From NCBI RefSeq assembly GCF_006171285.1, contig NZ_CP040889.1, positions 1-64,000 of the forward strand: a DNA stretch of 64,000 nucleotides, written 5' to 3'. This DNA is from Leclercia adecarboxylata (lineage in GTDB: Bacteria > Pseudomonadota > Gammaproteobacteria > Enterobacterales > Enterobacteriaceae). The translations under genes were made by a program, and so were the position numbers. The notes beneath the pieces were generated by a model. It made no database searches. It was not told the origin of the DNA and saw only the letters and a program-made list of their open reading frames with translations. Below are positions 31,442 through 40,500 of the stretch, piece by piece. Within the stretch, counting starts at the first letter, position 1, and each line of letters opens with the position of its first letter.

Positions 31442-31855
31442 CCAATGCAAAAGATACGACATACATTGAACTTTGATTGTATTAAAATATAGTAAAAACT
31501 AAAGGCGTTAGCGCAAATAGATAACCAACCACGTGGAAATGGAATTATTTGCGCTACTCACCTCAAGGTTACATATTAAAATTTCTCAGCGCTATAAACG
31601 ATAAAAAATTGATTGCATTAATATTTATCACTACTTATAGTCACTTGCATTGCCCCTCACATTCTAATTGAAAAAATTTCATATGGCTTACACCCTTCAA
31701 TATAATTGGTTTTTTTGCTATAAAGTCATAAAGCCTAGGTTACTAAAAAAACTGACGTCTTATTTCATCTATTCAATTATGGTTTTTATGAAAATAATTA
31801 ATTAATATTAATTAGTGGTTTCTCAACATCATTATAATCCCCCCCCCCTTAATTT
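31442..31855. other. AT-rich gene-free stretch after gtrB
   Basis: No ORF with a convincing start. Composition stays AT-rich like the gtr genes. The notable element is a run of ten C at 31,839-31,848, directly before a small ORF. No clear intrinsic terminator for gtrB is seen. Confidence 0.6.
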
Positions 31856-32141
31856 ATGGAGATAAAGGACTCGCTCTCAGGCTACGTTGATGATCCTTAC
31901 TTTTTTCCCGTTTTACACCTCAGCATTCGTGCTGATATGGCAAGGGAGCTGGCACATGCATTACTCAAGTGCGCTGATAATATTGATGCGGGATTGACCC
32001 AACCCACAATTAAGTTTGTTCGATGAGCTTATCAGCAACAAAGCGGTACGCCGGGCGATAGATAACGATCCCCAAGTGTTTCACATTTGTAACGAAATTA
32101 AAAAAGTACAGACCAATAGACGGCAATCTGGGAGGCGGTAA
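31856..32141 (+). pseudogene. small phage gene broken by a frameshift
   Basis: Frame one opens at ATG 31856 and reads MEIKDSLSGYVDDPYFF...ARELAHALLKCADNIDAGLT, stopping at 32,026. Around 32,000 a second frame carries on without a gap as NPQLSLFDELISNKAVRRAI...NEIKKVQTNRRQSGRR to TAA 32,141. The two halves join into one plausible polypeptide of about 95 residues, so a one-base slip has broken the gene. Function unknown; no SD is seen before the ATG, where a C10 tract lies. Confidence 0.45.
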
Positions 32142-32168
32142 CAAATCGCAGCATCAGGAAAATAGAGA

Positions 32169-32326
32169 TTAACTTGAGAGATACATTGCAGAAAGGACGA
32201 TTATTAGCGTAACCAGAGCAACGCTAATGAGCATCAGCGGGTGCTTCGCCAGCCAAGCATCCCATCGGCCTGCTGCTTATTTATAGCCTGCTTATGTCGG
32301 TCGTAAGAATCATCAAAAAGGTCCAT
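32169..32326 (-). pseudogene. small one-pass membrane protein, apparently frameshifted
   Basis: On the minus strand ATG 32326, preceded by CGGAG, reads MDLFDDSYDRHKQAINKQQA and stops at 32,234. In another frame the sequence continues WDAWLAKHPLMLISVALVTL then IIVLSAMYLSS and stop at 32,169, a clear transmembrane helix. A single-base change near 32,265 would fuse the halves into one protein of about 50 residues. The alternative, two unrelated short frames, is possible. Confidence 0.4.
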
Positions 32327-32494
32327 AAAATACTCCGTGATAATGTTTACCCGGACTATAGCAGGGTCTTTTTGACCAGGTGAACAAAAACAGTCTAAGG
32401 TTGCGACGCACTGGCATAAAGGGACACCACCGAACGAAGGGTTTGCCCTATCACATAACCCTGTCATCCTGGAGCGTGCTGTTGATGAAGTACA

Positions 32495-32668
32495 TCAGCC
32501 TTCCATGTCCTCCACCTCTTCCGCCGCCTCCTCCTCGATCTCTTCGCCATCATCCGTGATTAGGACCCTGCCCCACAGCTTCACGAACTGCGTTCGTTCA
32601 CCTGACAGAATCAGCATAACCTGAATCTGGTGACCGGTTCGATAACCGAGTATCCATATGGTCGACAT
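32495..32668 (-). CDS. small acidic-tailed ORF, unknown
   Basis: 57 codons: MSTIWILGYRTGHQIQVML, then LSGERTQFVKLWGRV and a very acidic C-terminus (DDGEEIEEEAAEEVEDMEG). No SD before the ATG and no family recognised. It may be the remnant of a longer phage gene whose 5' end was lost, given the decayed sequence on both sides. Confidence 0.3.
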   Translation of the reverse strand: MSTIWILGYRTGHQIQVMLILSGERTQFVKLWGRVLITDDGEEIEEEAAEEVEDMEG

Positions 32669-32886
32669 GGAGCATTAAGTTTATTAAATGTACGAAAAAT
32701 GTATTTATAAACATTGGATTTACTGAATAATTTGATCGAGTACGCTGTAAAATGTGTAAAATTATCGGGTAAAAGCATCGGCTTATCGATGTGAAAAGTA
32801 CGTATATAAAATGGCCTGACGAGCAAGTCAGGCGATTGCTCTTAATGAGTAAATCCCAATGTCACCGCAAATTTTAAGGAATAGTA

Positions 32887-33285
32887 ATGGACCTTCTCCA
32901 GTCGCTGCGCGCAAAAATAATCAGCTATAAGGAAAGGAAATTTATCAAGGCATTGATAGAAGAGTTGCCAGATGTCTGGCTTTCTGTCACAAAAGAAACC
33001 AGTACTGTGCGAGTCTCTAATCCGGGATTCATCCGCCCTGAAGAGTATCCAAGGGCTGTTGTTTCTGACGCTAAAGACAAGAACAACAAAATCTATTTTC
33101 TTTTCACTTTTGTGATCGGTGATGTGGATATGGAATGTGCAGAATTTTTGGTGCCCATGTGTTATGAAAAAGTGGGCAACGTTGTTTACGCATACATAGG
33201 TGAATCATCAGAACATCTTGTTGTAGATGCCGCAAACTATGAAGAGATTGTTCGCCACATCGTTAATTATGCAGAAAATCAATAG
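32887..33285 (+). CDS. hypothetical prophage protein, 132 residues
   Basis: Well-formed gene with SD AAGGA six bases before the ATG. The protein starts with a basic amphipathic stretch (LLQSLRAKIISYKERKFIKALIEEL) and continues as an alternating beta-rich domain (IYFLFTFVIGDVDMECAEFLVP, NVVYAYIGESSEHLVVDAAN). No signal peptide, membrane segment or known motif. It is on the strand opposite the late operon and flanked by decayed sequence, so it probably has its own promoter as a lysogen-expressed gene. Function not recognised. Confidence 0.65.
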   Translation: MDLLQSLRAKIISYKERKFIKALIEELPDVWLSVTKETSTVRVSNPGFIRPEEYPRAVVSDAKDKNNKIYFLFTFVIGDVDMECAEFLVPMCYEKVGNVVYAYIGESSEHLVVDAANYEEIVRHIVNYAENQ

Positions 33286-33304
33286 ATACCGATTTTAACA
33301 GAAG

Positions 33305-33445
33305 CTAAAGCGTCCACCTAGCTGAAATACCAGCATACGTATCCAGCTCACGGATGAAGTTTTCCGTCCGTAAGCGCTGGTAGCCTTTGGAGTTTTGCTG
33401 TATTGCAGCCACAAATGCGGCGTGAATTTCGTATAGGCGGGGCAT
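33305..33445 (-). CDS. small SOS-associated prophage protein, 46 residues
   Basis: ATG 33445 follows a strong AAAGGAGTG. Sequence MPRLYEIHAAFVAAIQQNS then KGYQRLRTENFIRELDTY is a basic helical protein; family unknown to me. A LexA-like site lies 18 bases upstream, so it is probably induced with the prophage. It might be a shortened form of a longer phage protein. Confidence 0.5.
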   Translation of the reverse strand: MPRLYEIHAAFVAAIQQNSKGYQRLRTENFIRELDTYAGISARWTL

Positions 33446-33462
33446 GATTTGCACTCCTTTCA

Positions 33463-33478
33463 CTATTTTTATATACAG
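33463..33478 (-). promoter_or_regulatory. LexA-like box, one mismatch
   Basis: On the minus strand CTGTATATAAAAATAG: CTGT-N8-ATAG, one base off CTGT-N8-ACAG, with an AT-rich centre. It lies between a TATAAA-like -10 region and the SD of the 46-residue gene. Confidence 0.5.
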
Positions 33479-33523
33479 TGTTTTTAAAAGAGTGCAGCAC
33501 AAAGTGGCTCTGCCTATTGATAA

Positions 33524-34378
33524 TTACTGCTGAACATCCGGCTGTTCGTCCTGAACTGCTTCAGCCATAGCAGCCGCGGCCTCCAGCTGGTGCTGATTCC
33601 AGATGCTGTCCACCGGCATCTCCACACGGATGGAGACATACTGATCCGCTGGGATGTCGATTGGGTCACCTTCGTTAAAACCTTCCCGTTCGTTACGGGC
33701 GAACTCCGGCGCGCCCGGGTGAGTCCGATGATACGTTTTCACCAGCACTGAACCATCCGGGTTCACTTTGTAATCCAGCCAGATCAACGGCTGGCGATTG
33801 CGGTCCTTCGGTATATCAAACCCGCCATCGATACCACCCCACGCCGCATCAGCATTAAGCCCGAGACAGCCCGTGATGAGATAAACGCCTTCCCCCTGGC
33901 GCGTTACGGTCACGCCCTCAGATTCATAGTTCGTTTCCGAAGAGCCATCGGCATAAACTTTGACGATTGGGGATGCTGACTTTAACGTGCCATCTGCTGC
34001 TTTGGTGGTATTAGAATCGGTGTATACCTTACAGATTTTCCCGTCATACGTTGGAGATGAACTGAGCAACCTCAGGTATAACTCAGGCGGTACATCCAGG
34101 CGCGCCGGAAAACAAAACTGGAATGCGGTTGAGGCATCAAAGGGCATGCCCAGCACTGCAGTATTGTTGTCGATGCCGCCCAGCAGCATCTTGGCGTTAT
34201 AAGCCCCAAACCCTTTGCGATCACCCTGGCTGATGCTCACCAAATTACTGCTGCCCAGTCCAAAAGCACCGACCTCCATCACGTTTCCCGAGGACGTTCC
34301 CACATCCCGCTGCGCAGCTGACTTCAGCCCAGAGATGTCCGCAGCGGCCAGGCTAATAGTATCTTTTCTGTTTGCCAT
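33524..34378 (-). CDS. phage tail-associated protein, 284 residues
   Basis: ATG 34378 with SD AAGGAG; open frame upstream is ignored. Soluble beta-rich protein without signal peptide. It has a segment on carrier-like phrases (VTVTRQGEGVYLITGCLG, DAAWGGIDGGFDIPKDRNRQPLIWLDYKV) seen in tail proteins found next to the fibre genes of lambdoid prophages. Last gene of the morphogenesis operon toward attL, ten bases after its upstream neighbour. Exact role (fibre, chaperone or receptor-binding accessory) unknown. Confidence 0.55.
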   Translation of the reverse strand: MANRKDTISLAAADISGLKSAAQRDVGTSSGNVMEVGAFGLGSSNLVSISQGDRKGFGAYNAKMLLGGIDNNTAVLGMPFDASTAFQFCFPARLDVPPELYLRLLSSSPTYDGKICKVYTDSNTTKAADGTLKSASPIVKVYADGSSETNYESEGVTVTRQGEGVYLITGCLGLNADAAWGGIDGGFDIPKDRNRQPLIWLDYKVNPDGSVLVKTYHRTHPGAPEFARNEREGFNEGDPIDIPADQYVSIRVEMPVDSIWNQHQLEAAAAMAEAVQDEQPDVQQ

Positions 34379-34388
34379 GTTGTGCTCC

Positions 34389-34691
34389 TTATGCCCATAT
34401 CCGGTACGGGCTGTCAGGGAAAACCCCAAAGGCATCAAACGATGCCAGTTCCAGCGAATCGTCTGTCACGCGCAAATTAGCGTGATATCCGGGCAGGCTG
34501 ACGTATTTGATAACTTCGTTTTCCTGTCCCGGATTTGTAATTTCGCTGGGTACTGTAATAACGCCAACGACATCCAGACTGATATCAGGGTGATACAAAA
34601 CACCCTGCTCTTCATCATCCACAAACCCCGCAGCGATTAATTGGATGCGCATTTCAGCAGCGTCGTTAAAACGGAGATATAAGTCTTTCAT
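34389..34691 (-). CDS. phage protein of unknown function, 100 residues
   Basis: MKDLYLRFNDAAEMRIQL then GFVDDEEQGVLYHPDISLDVVG, an acidic soluble protein. Its start codon overlaps the end of the tail fibre gene by one base, so it is translationally coupled to it, suggesting a partner role in fibre assembly. I do not recognise a named family. Confidence 0.6.
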   Translation of the reverse strand: MKDLYLRFNDAAEMRIQLIAAGFVDDEEQGVLYHPDISLDVVGVITVPSEITNPGQENEVIKYVSLPGYHANLRVTDDSLELASFDAFGVFPDSPYRIWA

Positions 34692-36556
34692 TAGCGGAGT
34701 CCATTAATTTGGTTAGGAGTTAACAGTCGATGCCATATACGGAAATTGCGAATGTGATAAACAAATCTCACAGATAGCGATTGGTTTATATTTCCTATGT
34801 AAGAAACGCCCTGAGTAGTACCGTTTGGAGGGCTGGTTTTTGAGTTAGTTGCTCCGCTGTAATAACTGGATATCTTATTTCCTTCCGTCGTATGGACAAA
34901 TACGCCGTTTCCACCCTGAGGGCAAGGTACACTTATACCTCCGCCATCACGGTATGACTTGATAGTATTGTCATTGACCCACCTACAAATAATGTCATTA
35001 CTTGGACCCTGAACTTTTACAACCTCGACATAACCCGCAGCGCTTTGCAAATATTTAGGGGAAAACTCAAACGCTAAAGTTCTATTAAATAAACTTGCGA
35101 GAGACGGATATCCGCAGTTTTCTTTTGGTATTTGCCATAAATCAACCCCTCTTGTAACTGTAGACTCTGCTGTTGGGATATAGGATGTTGGAAAGGAGCT
35201 ATCCTCTAATTGCGCGCCCCATACATATAAGCCTGAATTCCCATCACCGGTGTAGCTTGCTGTTACTCCATTGGCCAATTGAAGACGAATAACTGTGCTC
35301 TGGCTTGCAGCGGCGGTAAACGCCATCCAGACACGATAGACACCATTACCAATATCCTCGAATCCGCGATCAACATAATCAGCCCCGCCAGCATTACCAG
35401 ACCATGCTCCTGTTGCCGGGTTAAAGAAGGATTGAGACGTGCTTCCAGATGCTACGCGCAAATATAAATTTCGTGGGCTTGTATGGGCTTTAACAAAAAC
35501 GGAAAAGCAATAAGTTGTTCCTGCCGTTAAAACAATATTGCGATCCTGTGTGTAGTGCTCCGCTCCAGCAGAATCCTCAATCACTAGCGCCATCGTTTTA
35601 TCACCACGTGGTGAATTAGCACTATTGTTCGTCGTGGTAACTCTTGAACCCGCCCCCCACTGCTCAGAATAGGAATAAAGGTTCGTAATTTGAGGCTCAA
35701 TTAAAAGCCCCTCTTTCTCGAAACGAGGTTCATTAATATCCGCGTTTCGCATTATTCCGGATTTATCGATATAAGTTGCGACAGTTGACCGGGTGAATGT
35801 TGCAGACTTCGATGATATTTCCACCATCTTTCCGGAAATAGTCAAAGTATCGTAAGGTGCGATACCTTCCATTTTCAAACTATCGTTGAATGGCACCCAC
35901 ACATCCGGGTACGGCGCGGCCTCATAGGGCACAGACGTCAGCAACTGCGCGGCGGCCAGTGATGCTGCGGCACTGCTGGCGCTAGCGGCGGCGTTGGTCT
36001 CCGACGTTTTGGCATTCGTCTCAGAGGTTTTCGCGGCGCTCTTTGATGCACTCGCACTGAGCGCGTCGGCAGCAGCCTGGGTTGCGTTGGCCTGAGTAGC
36101 ACTCGCCAGCAACTGAATCGCACTCAAATCGGAAGCGTTAATGAGATCAGTTATTTTTTTCCATGAGGGTCCAGCTATTGGGCGGCCCGCGGGTGATCCA
36201 TCAGGGAGCGTAACAGTGATATCACCAGTGCCAGTGTAGAAAGCCTGCCAGTTCGCGTTCTCCTGCAGCACCCGGCGCACTGACTCGGCAGTTTGAGCGG
36301 CCAGTGCGGCGGTAATGCGGTTGAGCGTCAGCTGCGGCACTGCAACCCAGGCCAGCCCTGACGTGGTCGGCCCGGTGAATGGATCGGTCAGTGTTAGAGC
36401 TGTGTTACTCGCCACGGCGTTAACAAACAGCGTGAAGAATACACCCCCTACTGTTGCGGTAATAACATCACCGGTTTTCAAATCTGAGGTGAAGGCTGTG
36501 CCGGTACCGACTACTGCAGTAGAGCCGTTAGTAAGCTTGATTGTGCCTGCGGACAT
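34691..36556 (-). CDS. side tail fibre / receptor-binding protein
   Basis: 621 residues in a mosaic: an N-terminal virion-binding part (SAGTIKLTNGSTAVVGTG), an Ala/Ser/Thr-rich helical stretch near 160-200 with near repeats of KTSETNA, as in lambda Stf, and a C-terminal beta-rich half ending in a LamG/concanavalin-like segment (VRFVYHIRNFRIWHRLL). The C-terminal half is the likely glycan- or receptor-binding part and is less GC-rich than the N-terminal third, a sign of module exchange. SD ATGGAG just upstream. Confidence 0.8.
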   Translation of the reverse strand: MSAGTIKLTNGSTAVVGTGTAFTSDLKTGDVITATVGGVFFTLFVNAVASNTALTLTDPFTGPTTSGLAWVAVPQLTLNRITAALAAQTAESVRRVLQENANWQAFYTGTGDITVTLPDGSPAGRPIAGPSWKKITDLINASDLSAIQLLASATQANATQAAADALSASASKSAAKTSETNAKTSETNAAASASSAAASLAAAQLLTSVPYEAAPYPDVWVPFNDSLKMEGIAPYDTLTISGKMVEISSKSATFTRSTVATYIDKSGIMRNADINEPRFEKEGLLIEPQITNLYSYSEQWGAGSRVTTTNNSANSPRGDKTMALVIEDSAGAEHYTQDRNIVLTAGTTYCFSVFVKAHTSPRNLYLRVASGSTSQSFFNPATGAWSGNAGGADYVDRGFEDIGNGVYRVWMAFTAAASQSTVIRLQLANGVTASYTGDGNSGLYVWGAQLEDSSFPTSYIPTAESTVTRGVDLWQIPKENCGYPSLASLFNRTLAFEFSPKYLQSAAGYVEVVKVQGPSNDIICRWVNDNTIKSYRDGGGISVPCPQGGNGVFVHTTEGNKISSYYSGATNSKTSPPNGTTQGVSYIGNINQSLSVRFVYHIRNFRIWHRLLTPNQINGLR

Positions 36557-36564
36557 ATTTGCTC

Positions 36565-36592
36565 CATAAAAAAACCCAGCCTGAGCTGGGTT
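36565..36592 (-). terminator. intrinsic terminator before the tail fibre gene
   Basis: AACCCAGC pairs with GCTGGGTT (36,573-36,592) and is followed on the minus strand by seven T. It lies between the 220-residue tail protein and the fibre gene, so late transcription must read through it. Confidence 0.8.
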
Positions 36593-36634
36593 CTGTAAGT
36601 CGAATAAAATTGAGGAAAAGAGTACTGTTCTGGC

Positions 36635-37297
36635 TTAATCGTATGCTGCGGTATTAATGGCGGTGATTGTCCTGCCCGTATTGGTGCCACCTGCACCACT
36701 ACCCTGGCCGATCTCGTTCGCCTGTGCGTTAATTCTCGTCGTGCTGCCGTTGAACATTGCACCGGTGTAACCCGTAACGCTGATAATGACAGGCTGGCCC
36801 TGAACGGTAACTTGATATAAGGCAGAGCCAAGGATCGTAGGGGCGACGGCATAAGAACCATTCAGCGTCTGATCGATGTTAATGCCCCCGCCAGCGCCGA
36901 CCGTCCCGATGGTCACAAGATCGCTAAGTACCCGGCTTTCATTCGTCAGCACCAGCTTTCCTTGAGCATCCCACACAGCCATGCCCCAGGTGGGCTTTGT
37001 TTGCGGGAAGATGGCAAACACGTAAACGGTCAGCGTGTGCGCGTATCCGTTCGGACTCCCGGACCCGGCCCGGATAACCCCGCCGACGCGAGTCGCGGAA
37101 ACGGTGGCGTAGTTAGATGTCTTGCAGAACACTATCGCCGGATAGCTCGGGTCAATCGGTATGTCAACGTTGGCAACCTGAGCACTGCCGGAAGCCGAAG
37201 AGCCAACCGCAACGCGCTGGTAAAGACAAAACGGCGTTGATTGCGGGGTTACAAAGGGGTTTCCATTTTCCAGGGAGATCATTGCACCGTAAGCCAT
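36635..37297 (-). CDS. phage tail protein, 220 residues (DUF6453-like)
   Basis: Beta-rich protein with MAYGAMISLENGNPFVTP at the N-terminus and a Gly-rich C-terminal tail (GQGSGAGGTNTGRTI). Its N-terminus parallels that of the next gene upstream (MAFGVQTWDAAGRPNN...), so the two look like relatives. Placed directly after J, where HK97-type phages carry small tip or fibre-base proteins. Its ATG overlaps the stop of the 100-residue gene. Confidence 0.65.
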   Translation of the reverse strand: MAYGAMISLENGNPFVTPQSTPFCLYQRVAVGSSASGSAQVANVDIPIDPSYPAIVFCKTSNYATVSATRVGGVIRAGSGSPNGYAHTLTVYVFAIFPQTKPTWGMAVWDAQGKLVLTNESRVLSDLVTIGTVGAGGGINIDQTLNGSYAVAPTILGSALYQVTVQGQPVIISVTGYTGAMFNGSTTRINAQANEIGQGSGAGGTNTGRTITAINTAAYD

Positions 37298-37599
37298 TAT
37301 GCCCTCTCCATGAACACAATAAGCTCACACTGGGACGCGGCATAGTTACCGATCCCTATTCCTGACGCTGGCGATACGGTGATGGTGTTCCCGGATACCT
37401 CAATATGACGGCCAACAGTCGTACCGCCAGCATCAAGCGATATTGCAAAGCCAACTTTCATCCCCGCTGGCACCGTATAGGGCCAGCTACCGGAAGTTTG
37501 CCCGGAAGCCAGAGGGATGACTCCAAGCACTGAAACAGGCTTGATCCCGTAGTTGTTTGGACGCCCTGCGGCGTCCCATGTCTGAACACCAAAAGCCAT
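37297..37599 (-). CDS. small phage tail protein, 100 residues (DUF6453-like)
   Basis: MAFGVQTWDAAGRPNNYG then SGSWPYTVPAGMKVGF and GGTTVGRHIEVSGNTITV: a compact beta domain typical of small proteins after the J gene in lambdoid phages. Start codon overlaps the J stop by one base. Likely tail-tip accessory; exact role unknown. Confidence 0.65.
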   Translation of the reverse strand: MAFGVQTWDAAGRPNNYGIKPVSVLGVIPLASGQTSGSWPYTVPAGMKVGFAISLDAGGTTVGRHIEVSGNTITVSPASGIGIGNYAASQCELIVFMERA

Positions 37600-40500
37600 C
37601 AGAATACCCCGTCGAGATAACCGATCTGGACCCGCAAAACGCCGTTAGCGTCCTTCACCGAAATTTTCTGGTTTGTCTGCCGCATCGATCCTTGTCCCGC
37701 CACCGAACCGTTGTTTTCAAAACTGCCCCCCTTATCCAGTCGCCAGCCAACCGAGCCGGCGACGTAGTTATTCGACTGGATATAGCCTGCAATCATGGCG
37801 CTGGTGATCGTTCCTTCCTGGATGAATGCGCTGTTCAGGAAGACCTGGCCCCCGACGATAGCGAACGGCGAGTACATATTTGCGGTTCCGTTGCCGGACA
37901 GCATCACGAACTCGTTGGCATTAATCGCTACACGGGTAGTAATGGCACTTCCACTCGCAAGGACTGCAACACTTATCCCGGCGTCATAGTAATTGCCGTT
38001 ATATTTCACCCCAGCCTTCAGGGTATAAATTGCATTGGCACTTCCCGCATCTGCGTACGCCGTCATCTTCTCGTTAATGGCTGACTGCTGATCAGAAAAC
38101 TTAGCCGTTACCTGCTGCTGGTATTGTGCAAATGCCTGGTCCGCGCTGGCCTGAGCCTGCTGAATTGTGGTGATGCTGCTGTTAACGCCCTTGAAGTCTG
38201 CCGCCACAGTGAGCTTATATTCAGCAAAAGCTTGATCAGCCGTCGCCTGCGCCGTTTTAACTTCATCAATTTCTGCGGCATTATCGGCAAACTGAACAGC
38301 AACAAGCTCCCGGAACTGCGCAAATGCCTGATTAGCATCGGCAATCAGGATCTGCGCATTTGAGATTTCCGCATACGCCGCGCCGAACTGCTGGAAGGTA
38401 ATTTTTGCCCCCTGAATGCCGTACAGGGTGTTCTGCAGGACACCTGCGATGTTGAAGTCGATTTGCTCCGTTAATGCTTTGCCATCCTCCGCCGACAGCA
38501 CTTCGTCTTTAATGGCGTCCAGGTAATCGCTGGCCTGATCGCTCGACATTCCACGCACCCAGTCGGTGTACCCAGATTCATTACCCGTCCGATCAACCAG
38601 CTGCGCGCGGTACCAGAATATCTGTCCTGCCTTAAGGCCCATCTGCTGGTATTTGCGCTGCGGGTAAGGCACATCAGCCAGCAACATGGCATTCTCATCG
38701 CTCCCGGTCGGGCTGTACTGGATTTCAGTTTTCAGCGTATCGTCCGTATTGGCCGGGAATCCCCAGTTCAGCTCAATCCCGAAAAGAACATTGTCTGATG
38801 CTGTAAACCCTACCGGCTTTGGCGGATTGCCCACTTTCCCCGTCAGCGTTTTCTCTTCTGAATAACCCCATCCGGAGGAAATTTCGGCGGCGTTGATGGC
38901 GCGCACGCGCACCAGGTAGCGTCCGGAATAAATCCCCGGCACGTCGAAAGACGTGGTGGAGCTGCGCGGCACGTTGACCCAGTTTCCGTCGTTGCGTCGC
39001 CACTGGGCTTCATAGGCGATAGCGTTCTGCGCCTGGTCCCAGCTCACGCGCATGGTTTCGACACTGATATTCTGCTGAACCACCGAGAAAGAGCTGATCA
39101 CGATGTTAGCTGGCGGCGACTGGTTCCCCGGTGGTATGACACTCACCGGCCGCTGGTCGATAATGGCTCCCGTATCGATGCGGGCATACTTATCCGGATC
39201 GTGAGCCGCGCCGGTAACAGTAAACGTTCCGTCGTTATTGTCGCTGATGCTGATCACCCGGTACTGCTGGGCGTATAGTTCGTCGGATTCCGCCACCCAG
39301 ACGCTCTCTGCCTGCGGCGTCTCGCTGTAGGCGGTGCTGACCGTTACTGCTTTCCCGTTCACTGCCTGGATTGTACGGGCCTGCGATGCACCTGACGGGA
39401 GGTTGAGAATGAGGCGGTGACCTGCCTTTGCATCCGGCGCGCGGTCCAGGGTGATCACACGTCCATTCACTGAACTGATGCGCCCTCCGGTGACCTTACC
39501 GGACAGCATTTCATCGGCCACGGCGATGATGTAACCGGGTTGAGGAATGTTGCCATCCAGACCGACATCAAACGAAACGACGCGATCCTTGTTGTTGGTG
39601 AGAATGCCCCAGCGGCCTTTGCGGTTCGCCTCTGACTGCCGGGTGCAGCCGATGGCCGTCATTTCCAGCTGGTTAAACCCATAGCGCGCCACCAGCGCCT
39701 GCTCGAATACCGGTTCCATCGCGTCAGCGTAGGCGTTAGCGGGATCGGACCAGGACACCAGCGCCGTGGTATAACGCGTTTTCGTGGTACTGCTGGCGTA
39801 GGTAAAGCGGCCATCAATGACGTTGGCGCGGGTATAGCTGTAATCCACATCCCGGGGCATATCCGCCAGGGCAACAATCTGATCGCCTCCCCAGTAAGTC
39901 ATACCCCGGAATATGGCCGCAAAGTCACGGAGAACGGTATAGGCGTCGTTCCGGTCCTGAATGTACACGTTGCAGATGTACCGCGGCTCGGTACCGCTGC
40001 CGCCCTTCCCGTCCGGTACCGGCTGATCGCAATACTGGGCCACCTGGTACAGCGTCCATTTGTCGATATTCGCCGCGGTGAGCCGGTGACCCAGGCCGAA
40101 CCGGTCGGAAACCACCAGGTCGTAAAAAATCCACGCCGGGTTATCGGTCCACGCCCACTTAAACGCCCCGGTCCATGTTCCGGTGTAGGTACGGGTTTCC
40201 GGGTTGTAGGTGTCAGGTACACGTATCACACGCCCGCGCGGCTCGCAGGAGATCTGCGGGATAGAGCCGTTGAACTGGCTTGAGTCGAATTCGATATACA
40301 GCAGCGCGGTGTTCGGGTAGCGCAGTTTGGCATCTATCACCTCGGTGAAGCTCTGCAGCGTCATCGTGTCGCCGATCTTCGCGCTGTTTGCATCAGCGGT
40401 AAGCTTGCGCAGGCGAATGGTCCAGGTTTTGCCCGACTGCGGGAGATCGATACGGTGGCTGCGCTCATAGCCGGATGTGGTTTTACCGGTTACGCTGGTA

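Noticed and set aside
32611..32826. 71-codon minus-strand frame
   Set aside because: No SD, AT-rich random composition, and overlaps the start of the small acidic ORF in another frame.
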